Shown here piece by piece: positions 27,538 through 36,846 of a DNA stretch of 64,000 bases. A program made the translations under genes and the position numbers. The stretch comes from Flavobacteriaceae bacterium. GTDB taxonomy: Bacteria > Bacteroidota > Bacteroidia > Flavobacteriales > Flavobacteriaceae. Within the stretch, counting starts at the first letter, position 1; the number at the start of each line of letters is the position of its first letter. The notes under the pieces were generated by a model. The model saw only the letters and a list, made by a program, of their open reading frames with translations. It was not told the origin of the DNA and ran no database searches. The stretch spans positions 30,025 to 94,024 of the forward strand of contig JAKMDI010000016.1 of the NCBI GenBank assembly GCA_022428005.1. The letters run 5' to 3'.

Positions 27538-30135
27538 GTGGCCAAGTCGACAAAGCAAACTCCCTTAATGAAGCAATACAACCAAATCAAGGCAAAGTAC
27601 CCCGATGCTTTGTTGTTGTTTCGGGTGGGCGACTTTTATGAGACCTTTGGTGACGATGCTGTCCGGGCGGCAAAAATATTAGGCATCATTCAGACAAAAC
27701 GTGGTGCCGGAAGCACCAGCGAAACGGCATTGGCAGGTTTTCCCCACCACTCCTTAAACACCTATCTGCCCAAACTGGTTCGAGCAGGATGCAGGGTCGC
27801 CATTTGCGACCAGTTGGAGGACCCCAAAATGACAAAAAAAATTGTCAAACGTGGGGTGACGGAGTTGGTGACCCCAGGCGTGGCCTTGAACGATGAGGTT
27901 TTGGAGCATAAAAAGAACAACTTCTTGGCGGCCATTTATTTTGGCAAAAACAAAACTGGGATTTCTTTTCTCGATATTTCTACAGGCGATTTTTGGGTGT
28001 CCGAGGGGAGTGTTGTTCAAGTGGAGCAATTGTTACAAAACTTTGCCCCCGCTGAGGTGTTGGTCGCAAAACCGGCAAAGAAAGTTTTTGAAGCTGAAAT
28101 GGGGGGATCGTTCAATGTTTTTTTCCTTGAAGATTGGATTTTTGAAAGCCAATATGCCCAGGAGCAATTAACAGCCCATTTTAAAACTTCTGGACTAAAA
28201 GGGTTTGGAATAGAAAACATGGCTACTGGGATTATCGCGGCAGGCGCCATAATGCATTATCTCAAAGAAGCGCACCACAATCAAATACCGCATATCACTG
28301 CTATACGTCGGATTTTTGAGGAAGAATATGTGTGGATGGATCGGTTTACGATGCGGAATCTGGAATTGTTTCATTCCACCAACCCCAATGGTGTGGCGCT
28401 CATAGAGGTATTGGACCATACCCTCACGGCCATGGGAGGTAGAATGTTAAAGCACAGGCTGGCTTTTCCAGAGCAAAACCTCAAGGTGATCGAGCACCGT
28501 TTGGATATAGTGGCCGCATTTGTAAAACACCCCAAGGCTTTTGAAACCCTAGAAAACCACCTCCGCCAGATGGTAGATATAGAGCGGATGGTCGCAAAAA
28601 TTGCGACCCAAAAAATCAGCCCGCGGGCTTTGGTTCAAATGGGAAAATCGCTGGAGGAAATCGATCAGATGAAAGACTATCTGGCCAAACAGCCCGACAA
28701 AGTCTTAAAAGAAGAGGCAAAGGACATCAGGCACAACAAACAAATCAGTGGGTTGATCCAGTCCACACTCCAGCCCGAAGCACCAGTGCTGATCAGTAAA
28801 GGTGAAGTGATCGCTCAGGGGGTAGACAATGAGTTGGACGGACTGAGGGACCTCTTGCGATCGGGTAAAGATCACTTGGACAAAATGCTGGAGCGGGAAA
28901 GTGAACGTACCCAAATCCCCTCTTTGAAAATTGCATTTAACAATGTATTCGGATATTATATTGAGGTCAGGAATACCCATAAGGACAAAGTGCCAGAGGA
29001 TTGGATCCGAAAGCAAACATTGGTGAATGCAGAGCGCTATATCACTGAGGAATTAAAGGAATACGAAACCAAAATATTGGGGGCCGAGGAAAAAATAAAA
29101 TCCATTGAGAGCCATCTGTATGCAGCACTGCTCACCGAACTCCAGCAACACATAGACCTCCTAAAGCAAAACGCAGCGGCAGTGGCCCAATTGGATGTGT
29201 TGTGGAGTTTTGCAGACTTGGCCCTAAAAAACAATTACACCCGTCCAGAATTTTCTGGTGAAACCCTTTTGGAAGTTAAGGAAGGACGCCACCCCGTAAT
29301 AGAACATCAATTGCCCCCGGGTACTCCCTTTATTGCCAACGATCTATTGCTGGATTCCAATACCCAGCAAATCATCATGATTACTGGACCCAATATGTCT
29401 GGTAAGTCGGCAATTCTCAGGCAAACCGCACTTTTGGTACTGATGGCCCAAATGGGGAGTTTTGTTCCTGCTGCCAAACTAAAAACGGCTGTGGTGGACA
29501 AGATTTTCACCCGTGTAGGCGCCAGTGATAATATCTCTATGGGAGAATCCACTTTTATGGTAGAGATGAATGAAACCGCCTCTATACTCAACAACCTCAC
29601 AGAAAATAGCCTGGTGCTGCTGGACGAAATCGGGAGGGGGACCAGTACTTATGACGGTATTTCGATAGCCTGGGCCATTGCCGAGTACCTGCACGAACAC
29701 CCTGCAAAAGCTAAGGTACTTTTTGCCACACACTACCACGAGTTAAACGAGATGACCCACAATTTTCCAAGGATCAAAAATTTTAATGTCTCCGTGAAAG
29801 AATTGGAGGACAAGGTGCTGTTTTTACGAAAACTCGTGCCAGGGGGGAGCGCCCACAGCTTTGGGATTCATGTGGCCAAAATGGCGGGAATGCCTGATTT
29901 TGTGATTCGCAGGGCCGGCCAAAAATTAAAGGGCTTGGAAAAATCCAATCGCCAAGAAACCCGTGCCAAGGGCCTCAGTGACAACAAAGAGGAATTGCAG
30001 TTGAGCTTTTTTAATCTGGACGATCCGCTGCTTGAAAACCTCAGAGAGGAAATAAAAGATCTGGACATAGATACCTTAACGCCCATTGAGGCGCTGATGA
30101 AACTCAATGAAATCAAAAGGCAGTTAAAACAATAG
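27538..30135 (+). CDS. mutS: DNA mismatch repair protein MutS (GTG start)
   Basis: TPLMKQYNQIKAKYPDALLLFRVGDFYETFGDDA; MITGPNMSGKSAILRQTALLVLMAQMGSFVPA; LLDEIGRGTSTYDGISIAWAIAEYL. Confidence 0.97.
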   Translation: MAKSTKQTPLMKQYNQIKAKYPDALLLFRVGDFYETFGDDAVRAAKILGIIQTKRGAGSTSETALAGFPHHSLNTYLPKLVRAGCRVAICDQLEDPKMTKKIVKRGVTELVTPGVALNDEVLEHKKNNFLAAIYFGKNKTGISFLDISTGDFWVSEGSVVQVEQLLQNFAPAEVLVAKPAKKVFEAEMGGSFNVFFLEDWIFESQYAQEQLTAHFKTSGLKGFGIENMATGIIAAGAIMHYLKEAHHNQIPHITAIRRIFEEEYVWMDRFTMRNLELFHSTNPNGVALIEVLDHTLTAMGGRMLKHRLAFPEQNLKVIEHRLDIVAAFVKHPKAFETLENHLRQMVDIERMVAKIATQKISPRALVQMGKSLEEIDQMKDYLAKQPDKVLKEEAKDIRHNKQISGLIQSTLQPEAPVLISKGEVIAQGVDNELDGLRDLLRSGKDHLDKMLERESERTQIPSLKIAFNNVFGYYIEVRNTHKDKVPEDWIRKQTLVNAERYITEELKEYETKILGAEEKIKSIESHLYAALLTELQQHIDLLKQNAAAVAQLDVLWSFADLALKNNYTRPEFSGETLLEVKEGRHPVIEHQLPPGTPFIANDLLLDSNTQQIIMITGPNMSGKSAILRQTALLVLMAQMGSFVPAAKLKTAVVDKIFTRVGASDNISMGESTFMVEMNETASILNNLTENSLVLLDEIGRGTSTYDGISIAWAIAEYLHEHPAKAKVLFATHYHELNEMTHNFPRIKNFNVSVKELEDKVLFLRKLVPGGSAHSFGIHVAKMAGMPDFVIRRAGQKLKGLEKSNRQETRAKGLSDNKEELQLSFFNLDDPLLENLREEIKDLDIDTLTPIEALMKLNEIKRQLKQ

Positions 30136-30340
30136 GACTTTTATACTTGGGATTTTTTAAGTCGTTCCATTTCTTTTTCAAAGGAAAATATCCCCCCCGA
30201 TATAAGCTGATATAGTGAGAGATATTTCCCACACCCCAATCCAGCAATACAAAATAGGCCCAGCCGAGGTAGCCGTTGTCCAAATAGTCGATTGCGAAAA
30301 ATCCAGCATTAATCAATAAATAGGTATAGAAACGCTGCAT
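30113..30340 (-). CDS. Small 2TM-domain-like membrane protein
   Basis: RFYTYLLINAGFFAIDYLDNGYLGWAYFVLLDWGVGNISHYISLY; converges on mutS with 23-bp overlap. Confidence 0.5.
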   Translation of the reverse strand: MQRFYTYLLINAGFFAIDYLDNGYLGWAYFVLLDWGVGNISHYISLYRGGYFPLKKKWNDLKNPKYKSPIVLTAF

Positions 30341-30473
30341 AAACTTTACTATACCTTTTGCTTTTAAGCGTAGTTTTTTTTCTGTTACGATAAAAGATTA
30401 AGGGTTTATCAAAAGAAAGTTTGGACAATTATTGAAAAGAAGTATTGGATTTTACTATTTTTGCATCCCATAT

Positions 30474-30545
30474 GCGAAAGTAGCTCAGGGGTAGAGCATC
30501 ACCTTGCCAAGGTGAGGGTCGCGGGTTCAAATCCCGTCTTTCGCT
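30474..30545 (+). tRNA. tRNA-Gly (anticodon GCC)
   Basis: GCGAAAG..TCACC-TTGCCAA-GGTGA..GCGGGTTCAAATCCCGT-CTTTCGC-T. Confidence 0.96.
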
Positions 30546-30559
30546 CTTTTTTAAGTCTG

Positions 30560-30644
30560 GCTCGAGTGGTGGAATTGGTAGACACGTTGGACTTAAAATC
30601 CAATGACCATTGCGGTCGTGCGGGTTCAAGTCCCGCCTCGAGTA
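30560..30644 (+). tRNA. tRNA-Leu (anticodon TAA)
   Basis: GCTCGAG..TTGGA-CTTAAAA-TCCAA..GCGGGTTCAAGTCCCGC-CTCGAGT-A; long variable arm. Confidence 0.95.
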
Positions 30645-30648
30645 CAAG

Positions 30649-30678
30649 AACCCTTCCTGTAGTGGAGGGTTTTTTTTA
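30649..30678 (+). terminator. Rho-independent terminator after tRNA pair
   Basis: AACCCT-tcctgtagtgg-AGGGTT followed by T-run (AGGGTTTTTTTTATT). Confidence 0.75.
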
Positions 30679-30703
30679 TTAGTTTAATGATTTAAGATTC
30701 CTT

Positions 30704-32926
30704 TTAAAACCAGAAGGTAACCTTTAGGTTTAGGCTTCTTACCCGCGGAACCCAAGGAGACCCGTCCCTTACCAAGTAGTTGTTGTTGTAGACCAAAAAC
30801 AAGTTTGAAAGTCCGTTAAACCGCCATTGTAGCCTGGAGTTGATGCCGAAATTTTCGGACTGTGAGTTAAACTGAATCAGGGTTGCCCAATAGAGTGTTT
30901 TTGTAAAAGAAAAATCGAACTTTGGACCTACCAACCAAAGTTTCGCAGTTTTGTTGAGGTGATCCAGTTGGATGGCGTCGTAATTTATTTTGATGCTGGT
31001 CAACAATGTAGGTTGGAATCTTATAAAAAAGCTATTTTCAAAAGAATATTTTGTTCCGTTATAAAATCTCCCATAGTTCTGGGCCACCTCAAAATAAAAG
31101 TTTTTGGCAGGATTAGATGAATAGTTGATTTCAAAAATTCTGCTGTGGTAGGTTTGCCCCCCCAGCAAAGGGCTGTCTTTGTTTATCCCCGTTGGATCAA
31201 AATCATTGGGGAGGTATTCGTTGGCATTATAGAGTCGCACTCCCAGTGTACTTTGATTGGTGTAGACCGTTAACATTCGAATAAGAAAATTGTTTTCAAG
31301 AAAATCTTCCTCAGACGAATTTAACTTAAACCACAACCAGTGATTATAGGAAAATCTGTAATAATTTACCTTACCTTTTTTGGGGTAAATTTTATAAGCA
31401 TAGTAGGGAGCAAATTTAGAAACCCCAATCCTACGAAGAATTCCCAAGTCTGTTCTAAAGTCATCTCCCAAATAGGAATATTCAAAATTAACTTCACTTT
31501 GTCGTGTTTCTCGGGTCAACCGAACCCCACCGCTAAAACCGTTTTCGTTTTTTAAAGGGCTAAAGGAATTATAGGTAAAAAACCTACCGTTCCATTTGTT
31601 GTCCACAGAGTTGAGATCATATTCCAGTCCCACCATACGATTGTAGGTGTCATTGGCATCTACAAAATCATAATCTTTGGCGTTTTCCCGATTGATAAAC
31701 AAAAATTTTAGTGCAGACCGGTTAAATACTTTTTGATTTAGGGACAATACGGTGTTGAGGTTGGAGGGAATTTCATTGGCGATATCATCGTTGGTGAGCA
31801 TGCTCAGGAAGCCGAGTTTTAACCCATTGGAAACTTTGCCATTCAATCGCAATCCACCAATGATATCATTTTCGATCAAATTACCGTCTATGTCTCTTGC
31901 CAAACCGATCCGGCGTGTAAAAAAAGGGGTAATGGTTCGTATGGCCCCGAAATTGGAAAAAAGATCACTGTTTTGAAGGAAAAATTGTCTTTTTTCAGGG
32001 AGTTTAATTTCAAACCTCCTGAGATTGACAAACTCGTCATCCACCTCTACCTGAGAAAAATCGGGATTATAAGTCAAATCCAAATTAAGGCCATTTCCTA
32101 TGGGTATTTTCACGTCCCCCCCTACAGAGATATTTTCTGTTTTATTGTTTTCTTCAACGTTATTTTGGGTGATGGCGTTTAAGAACGGGATAAAAGAGAT
32201 GTTGGCATTGGACTTCCCCAGCGGCTTTTCAAAGTTAATCTTACCCATAAAAGCCAGATTGTAGTCCTTAAACTGCTGCGGGATTTTGGCCCAGCTGGTC
32301 CTTTGGTATTCCGAGGTGTCGAACCTGAAAAAATTAAACCGCCAAGAGTCCACTCCTTTGGGAAAATTTAGGGTGGCGAGTGGGATTTTCATCTCAATAA
32401 TATAATAACCAGGATAGGTTTGTCCTTCTACATCAAATTTGGCATCCCAGGTTCTATTGATGTCATTTTGGGGGGTACTCACACCTCCATTGGAAACCAG
32501 TATATCACTCTTAACCCCCCTCATGTTGGAGCCAAACATATAGGCGATGTTTCCATCGCTAAATGTATCAAATAAAAAATTTATTTTATCAGCTGCTACC
32601 CCACTAAAATCCCATTTTAGTGATGGAATGATGTAGTCGTCCGAAACCGAAAAAGCCTTACACAACAGATAGAGGTTTTTATCATCGAAGAGTAATTTTA
32701 GTTGGGTTGGGTTGTTAAAGTCTGCGGTTACATCTGGAAAGTGTCTCCACCCAGCGTAGGTGGAGTCTGCCATTTTCCATGCATCCTCCATATCGTTGCC
32801 ATCCACGGTAATTTCGGAAGTTGTGAATTTAACTTCCATTTCTGGGAAGGCATCTTGCGCCACGCTTGTAACTGCACAGAATAATAAAAGGAGTTGGGAC
32901 CCTAAAAAATAAAGATTGGTTTTCAA
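30704..32926 (-). CDS. DUF5916 / CBM9-like N-terminal domain outer-membrane protein
   Basis: Signal peptide; EITVDGNDMEDAWKMADSTYAGWRHFPD..; NPDFSQVEVDDEFVNLRRFEIKLPEKRQFFLQNSDLFSNFGAIRTITPFFTRRIGL. Confidence 0.82.
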   Translation of the reverse strand: MKTNLYFLGSQLLLLFCAVTSVAQDAFPEMEVKFTTSEITVDGNDMEDAWKMADSTYAGWRHFPDVTADFNNPTQLKLLFDDKNLYLLCKAFSVSDDYIIPSLKWDFSGVAADKINFLFDTFSDGNIAYMFGSNMRGVKSDILVSNGGVSTPQNDINRTWDAKFDVEGQTYPGYYIIEMKIPLATLNFPKGVDSWRFNFFRFDTSEYQRTSWAKIPQQFKDYNLAFMGKINFEKPLGKSNANISFIPFLNAITQNNVEENNKTENISVGGDVKIPIGNGLNLDLTYNPDFSQVEVDDEFVNLRRFEIKLPEKRQFFLQNSDLFSNFGAIRTITPFFTRRIGLARDIDGNLIENDIIGGLRLNGKVSNGLKLGFLSMLTNDDIANEIPSNLNTVLSLNQKVFNRSALKFLFINRENAKDYDFVDANDTYNRMVGLEYDLNSVDNKWNGRFFTYNSFSPLKNENGFSGGVRLTRETRQSEVNFEYSYLGDDFRTDLGILRRIGVSKFAPYYAYKIYPKKGKVNYYRFSYNHWLWFKLNSSEEDFLENNFLIRMLTVYTNQSTLGVRLYNANEYLPNDFDPTGINKDSPLLGGQTYHSRIFEINYSSNPAKNFYFEVAQNYGRFYNGTKYSFENSFFIRFQPTLLTSIKINYDAIQLDHLNKTAKLWLVGPKFDFSFTKTLYWATLIQFNSQSENFGINSRLQWRFNGLSNLFLVYNNNYLVRDGSPWVPRVRSLNLKVTFWF

Positions 32927-33056
32927 AGTTTCTTTTCTAACTTCCTGTTTTTGGGTTTCAGGAAAAATCTATTTCCGCAAAATTAAACAATCAAAATCGA
33001 AAAGCATTAAAAAGCATTTAATAGGTGAAAAAAAATGTATTTGGCGTTGTACTTTT

Positions 33057-34538
33057 CTAATCAATCCTCATATTTTTTAGGTGGTTCAAAAGGGCTGTTG
33101 ACATTTCTTTTTTGGTATTTTGGAAATCTTGATCATTGAAAAGGTCGGTCCATTCCTCAGGATCGTTTTTTAGATCATAGAGTTCACCGGTGAGGATGTC
33201 TTGGTCCGAATAATCGTTGGCATTTTTCTTTCTTTTAAATACTAAAATCAGTTTGTGGGAGGCATTACGCCACATGAACGCGGCTTCACCCGCTCTTTCG
33301 TGCAAAGCAGAGAATGAAGCGGCCCTTGATTCGGATCCCAGTAAATTTATTCCCGGTAATGAACGCTCAGGGGCAATATCGGCAGCGTGTAGTAGGGTAG
33401 GGAGCAGGTCTATATTTTCGGTGGGGCTCGAATCAATACTGTTTTTTTGAATGGATTTTGGTAATGCGCTACCTGCCAATATCATGGGGATCTTAACACT
33501 TCCATCATAAAGATTGTATTTATTAAATCGGTAAAAACGGTCTCCCAGCATTTCACCATGGTCGGAGGTATATACAATGATTGTGTTTTCGAGTAGGCCC
33601 TTTTTTTCAAGTTTTTTCAGCACCCTTCCCATCATATCGTCTATCCATGTGATGTTGGCATAGTAGCGCATGGTCATCAATTTCCATTCTGTTTCAGAAG
33701 CATTTTTCCAATAGTTTTCATAAAGGTCTCTTCTGTTGACACCCTCGGCATGTGGTGAGTAATCTTTGGTCCAGTTGGGTTGCTGGGCATAAGAAATTGA
33801 GTCTAGATCGTAGCGCTCCTCGAAGCCTTCAGGCACATTGTGTCCTGCGTGGGGTTTCATGTAGGACAGATAAAAAAACAGGGGTCTATTATCCTCTCTT
33901 TGGTCGATGTACTTTATGGCTTGCTGGGTGATCCATCCGTCCCTATGGTCTTCCTCTTTTAATTTGCTGGTAAACCCGAGATAGCCGATATTGTTTTCCT
34001 CTCCAGACCCCATTACCTTTATTTCGGCATCATAACGTTTTTTGGCTTCGGGGTTCATTTCCGCCATTGAAACAGCGCCTTTTTCTTTGATTTCTGAAAC
34101 ATATCGGGTTTCAAATCCTCTGGTATTGTAGCGCTGGCGACCTCCCCAGTGTGTTTTTCCAAAGCCTACTGTTTCATAACCTGCATCTTTAAAGTATTGG
34201 GCGATGGTTTTTCCTGGGAGCAAAGAATCGGGGATTCCTTTTCCATTGCTGTAAACACCAGTTTGGTTGGGATACAAACCAAACATCATTGAGTTTCGAC
34301 TGGGTGTGCACATGGGCGCCTGGCAAACCGCTTGATCAAAAAACACACCTTCTTCGGCCAATCCATCGAGGGTAGGGGTAATCACTGTCGGGTTGATTTT
34401 CCCTAAGGCGTTCCACCGGTGTTGATCATCCATAATAAAAATGATGTTGGGTTTTTGAGAATTCTTTTTTTCAGTGGAGTTTTGATTACAGCCCAGCACT
34501 ACAAATACCGTCAACAAAATAATAAGAATACGAAACAT
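33057..34538 (-). CDS. Sulfatase lipoprotein, Cys-type
   Basis: NIIFIMDDQHRWNALG; CTPSR (C-x-P-S-R) maturation motif; YTSDHGEMLGDR; lipobox VVLGC. Confidence 0.92.
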   Translation of the reverse strand: MFRILIILLTVFVVLGCNQNSTEKKNSQKPNIIFIMDDQHRWNALGKINPTVITPTLDGLAEEGVFFDQAVCQAPMCTPSRNSMMFGLYPNQTGVYSNGKGIPDSLLPGKTIAQYFKDAGYETVGFGKTHWGGRQRYNTRGFETRYVSEIKEKGAVSMAEMNPEAKKRYDAEIKVMGSGEENNIGYLGFTSKLKEEDHRDGWITQQAIKYIDQREDNRPLFFYLSYMKPHAGHNVPEGFEERYDLDSISYAQQPNWTKDYSPHAEGVNRRDLYENYWKNASETEWKLMTMRYYANITWIDDMMGRVLKKLEKKGLLENTIIVYTSDHGEMLGDRFYRFNKYNLYDGSVKIPMILAGSALPKSIQKNSIDSSPTENIDLLPTLLHAADIAPERSLPGINLLGSESRAASFSALHERAGEAAFMWRNASHKLILVFKRKKNANDYSDQDILTGELYDLKNDPEEWTDLFNDQDFQNTKKEMSTALLNHLKNMRID

Positions 34539-34545
34539 ATCGAAT

Positions 34546-35367
34546 CTATTTTAAACGCACTACTACGGGGTGATGATCAGAGGCCCATCCTCCCATGGGG
34601 GTTTTTTGGTAAAGGTGTTTCGCTTGAATGGGTTTGAGACCTTTTACAAAAACATAATCAATCCTTTTTACGCCCCTGCTTTGGGTATTAAAGCTATTGG
34701 CAGTGGGGAAATTTGCGTCTGTTGGGGTCAGGTTTTTTTGAACGTCGAGAAAATGAGACTGCATTTTTTGGATGGGAGAGGTGTCTGGGGTAAGATTAAA
34801 ATCTCCGGTAACAATGACGGGGTAATTTTCTTCATTTAATGATTCTACTTTTTCGATGATAAGGTCAACGGATTTTGCACGCGCTTTTACACCTCGGTGG
34901 TCGAAATGGGTATTAAAAACCCAAACTTTTTGTCGGTTTTTTTTGTTTTCAAACAATCCATAGGTGCAAATGCGTTCCAAAGAGGCATCCCAGCCCTTGG
35001 AAACCAGGTCGGGGGTCTCGGACAACCAAAATGTGTTGGATTGCAATACGCTATATTTGTCTTTTTTAAAAAAAATGGGACTGTATTCTCCTTTGGTTTT
35101 CCCATCCTTTCTCCCGATGCCCACATAGTTGTAGGTTGGCAATCCCTCTACCAAATCCAATAACTGCGCATGAACGACTTCTTGAAGTCCAACAAAATCA
35201 GCGCTTTGTTCGTTTAAGAGACCCATTACGGTTGCCTTGCGATTTTCCCAAATATTCATTCCGTCTTTGGGATTGTTATAACGGATGTTGTAGGATATGG
35301 CTTTTATGTCATCCGAGGATTGAACCAGGGTAAAAAAGAGAACGATGAGTATTCGAAACATTATCAA
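34546..35367 (-). CDS. Endonuclease/exonuclease/phosphatase (EEP) family secreted hydrolase
   Basis: ISYNIRYNNPKDGMNIWENRK; ADFVGLQEV; VTGDFNLTPDTSPI; GWASDHHPVVVRLK. Confidence 0.88.
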   Translation of the reverse strand: MIMFRILIVLFFTLVQSSDDIKAISYNIRYNNPKDGMNIWENRKATVMGLLNEQSADFVGLQEVVHAQLLDLVEGLPTYNYVGIGRKDGKTKGEYSPIFFKKDKYSVLQSNTFWLSETPDLVSKGWDASLERICTYGLFENKKNRQKVWVFNTHFDHRGVKARAKSVDLIIEKVESLNEENYPVIVTGDFNLTPDTSPIQKMQSHFLDVQKNLTPTDANFPTANSFNTQSRGVKRIDYVFVKGLKPIQAKHLYQKTPMGGWASDHHPVVVRLK

Positions 35368-35431
35368 TGGTTTTAAATTGTTGGACTACGATTGAAGTTC
35401 TAAAAGCGCTTAAGAAACAATGAATATTAGA

Positions 35432-36706
35432 TCAAATACTGATTTTATAAGGTTTTCTGTATTGTTTTCCGCGTCTTAGATTGGCTTCAAAATCGTCTTT
35501 AAATTCTTCCTTAACAGGGTCCCAGTGCAGTGGCCTTCTAAACTCGTATGCCAAGTTGGCGATATGACAAATGGTGGCCGTTCGGTGCCCAATTTCTACG
35601 TCACATATAGGCTTTTGACCTGCTTTTGCTGCTGTGATCCAGTCCCTTTCGTGACTTTCAGAAACATAGAGCTTGGTGTCAGAAGATTTTAAATCGGCAG
35701 TGACCAACTCTTTTTGGGAAGGTTCAAAATATTTACGGCTGATGTCCATACTGCCCTCGGTACCAAAAAAACGTACTCCAAAGCCACGCCCAAAATTTCG
35801 ATGTTCTACTTCCACACCGTTTTCATAATGCATTTTTAGACCTCGAGAGGCGGTTGGTTCAATGGGAGCTTCGTATTTAATAGGTCCACTGTGGTCCATT
35901 CCCAGTGCCCACTGAACGATGTCAAACATATGGGCTCCCCAATCGGAGAGGATACCACCACCATATTCACGATACCACCTCCAGTTGGGGAATCGCGCAG
36001 ATTCTACTATTTCTTTGTGGTAGGACCTCAGCGGGGCAGGTCCTAGCCAACGCTCCCAATTCAAATAGTTCGGGGTGGCTTGGTAGGGCAAATTACAGGG
36101 GGCAGAGGGGTTGCCGACTTCCACCCATACTTTTTCTATTTTACCCAGATATCCATTGCGAACCAGTTCACATGCTTTTCTAAAAGAGTCTCTTGATCGT
36201 TGCATACTACCAGTTTGTAGGACACGATTGTATTTCCGCGCTGCTTGTTCCATCATCCTCCCCTCATTGATGGTATGGGACAAAGGCTTTTCACAATAAA
36301 CGTGCATACCCGCCTTCATGGCTTCAATGGCAGGAATGGCATGCCAGTGGTCGGGGGTACTGACCACGATACCATCGATGTCTTTGTGATCCAATAAATG
36401 CTGGTAATCTTCATGGACTTCAAAGCTGCCTTTGATCCCATACATTGTATGTTGCTCTGTGATGAGGTTGGAAAACCTTTCTAACCTTTGTTTATGGACA
36501 TCAGATGCGGCAATGACCCGTGCTGTGGTATTTTTAAAAATACGTTTTGTGAGTCCAGAACTTTGTGCGCCCGTTCCAATTACACCAACGTTAAAACGAT
36601 CACTCGGGGCAGTAAATCCTTTTCCCAGCACTTGGCGGGGAACTATAGTAATTCCAGCAATAGCAGCGCTGCTATGCTTTATAAATTGTCTTCTGTTGTT
36701 TTTCAT
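35432..36706 (-). CDS. Gfo/Idh/MocA family oxidoreductase with RR (Tat-like) leader
   Basis: RRQFIKHSSAAIAGITIVPRQVLG; FNVGVIGTGAQSSGLTKRIF; IDGIVVSTPDHWHAIPAIEAMKAGMHVYCEKPLSHTI. Confidence 0.92.
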   Translation of the reverse strand: MKNNRRQFIKHSSAAIAGITIVPRQVLGKGFTAPSDRFNVGVIGTGAQSSGLTKRIFKNTTARVIAASDVHKQRLERFSNLITEQHTMYGIKGSFEVHEDYQHLLDHKDIDGIVVSTPDHWHAIPAIEAMKAGMHVYCEKPLSHTINEGRMMEQAARKYNRVLQTGSMQRSRDSFRKACELVRNGYLGKIEKVWVEVGNPSAPCNLPYQATPNYLNWERWLGPAPLRSYHKEIVESARFPNWRWYREYGGGILSDWGAHMFDIVQWALGMDHSGPIKYEAPIEPTASRGLKMHYENGVEVEHRNFGRGFGVRFFGTEGSMDISRKYFEPSQKELVTADLKSSDTKLYVSESHERDWITAAKAGQKPICDVEIGHRTATICHIANLAYEFRRPLHWDPVKEEFKDDFEANLRRGKQYRKPYKISI

Positions 36707-36846
36707 TTGGTTAATCTTGATTATTGTAGCTGGAAATAAAGCCCACTGAAAGTCTTGATTTAAATTATCAGTGTAAAAACTTATTTAGCTTTCAAATTAA
36801 TAAAAATATAAAATCAAAACACTGCCAAGCTTGCTTTTATTTTTGA

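Noticed and set aside
29307-30116. Several 80-100 aa minus ORFs opposite mutS
   Set aside because: Shadow ORFs of a strongly conserved gene.
30429-30647. 72-aa minus ORF MYSRRDLNPHDRNGHWILSPTCLP...RRDLNPRPSPWQGDALPLSYFR and the 73-aa plus ORF at 30461-30682
   Set aside because: Both lie across the tRNA-Gly/tRNA-Leu genes; this peptide pattern is the classic artefact of translating tRNA genes.
30704-32926. DUF5916 protein considered as a SusC-type receptor of the sulfatase locus
   Set aside because: It lacks a TonB plug domain and TonB box; it has a CBM9-like N-terminus and DUF5916-type barrel.
33057-35367. Near-identical MFRILI N-termini of the sulfatase and the EEP hydrolase, considered as a recombination duplicate
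   Set aside because: The similarity is confined to about six residues of hydrophobic leader and the DNA differs at synonymous sites; chance or leader convergence is enough.
34546-35367. EEP protein considered as a DNase-based defence or toxin gene
   Set aside because: Secreted leader, sulfatase/hydrolase neighbourhood and no defence partners point to a catabolic phosphoesterase.
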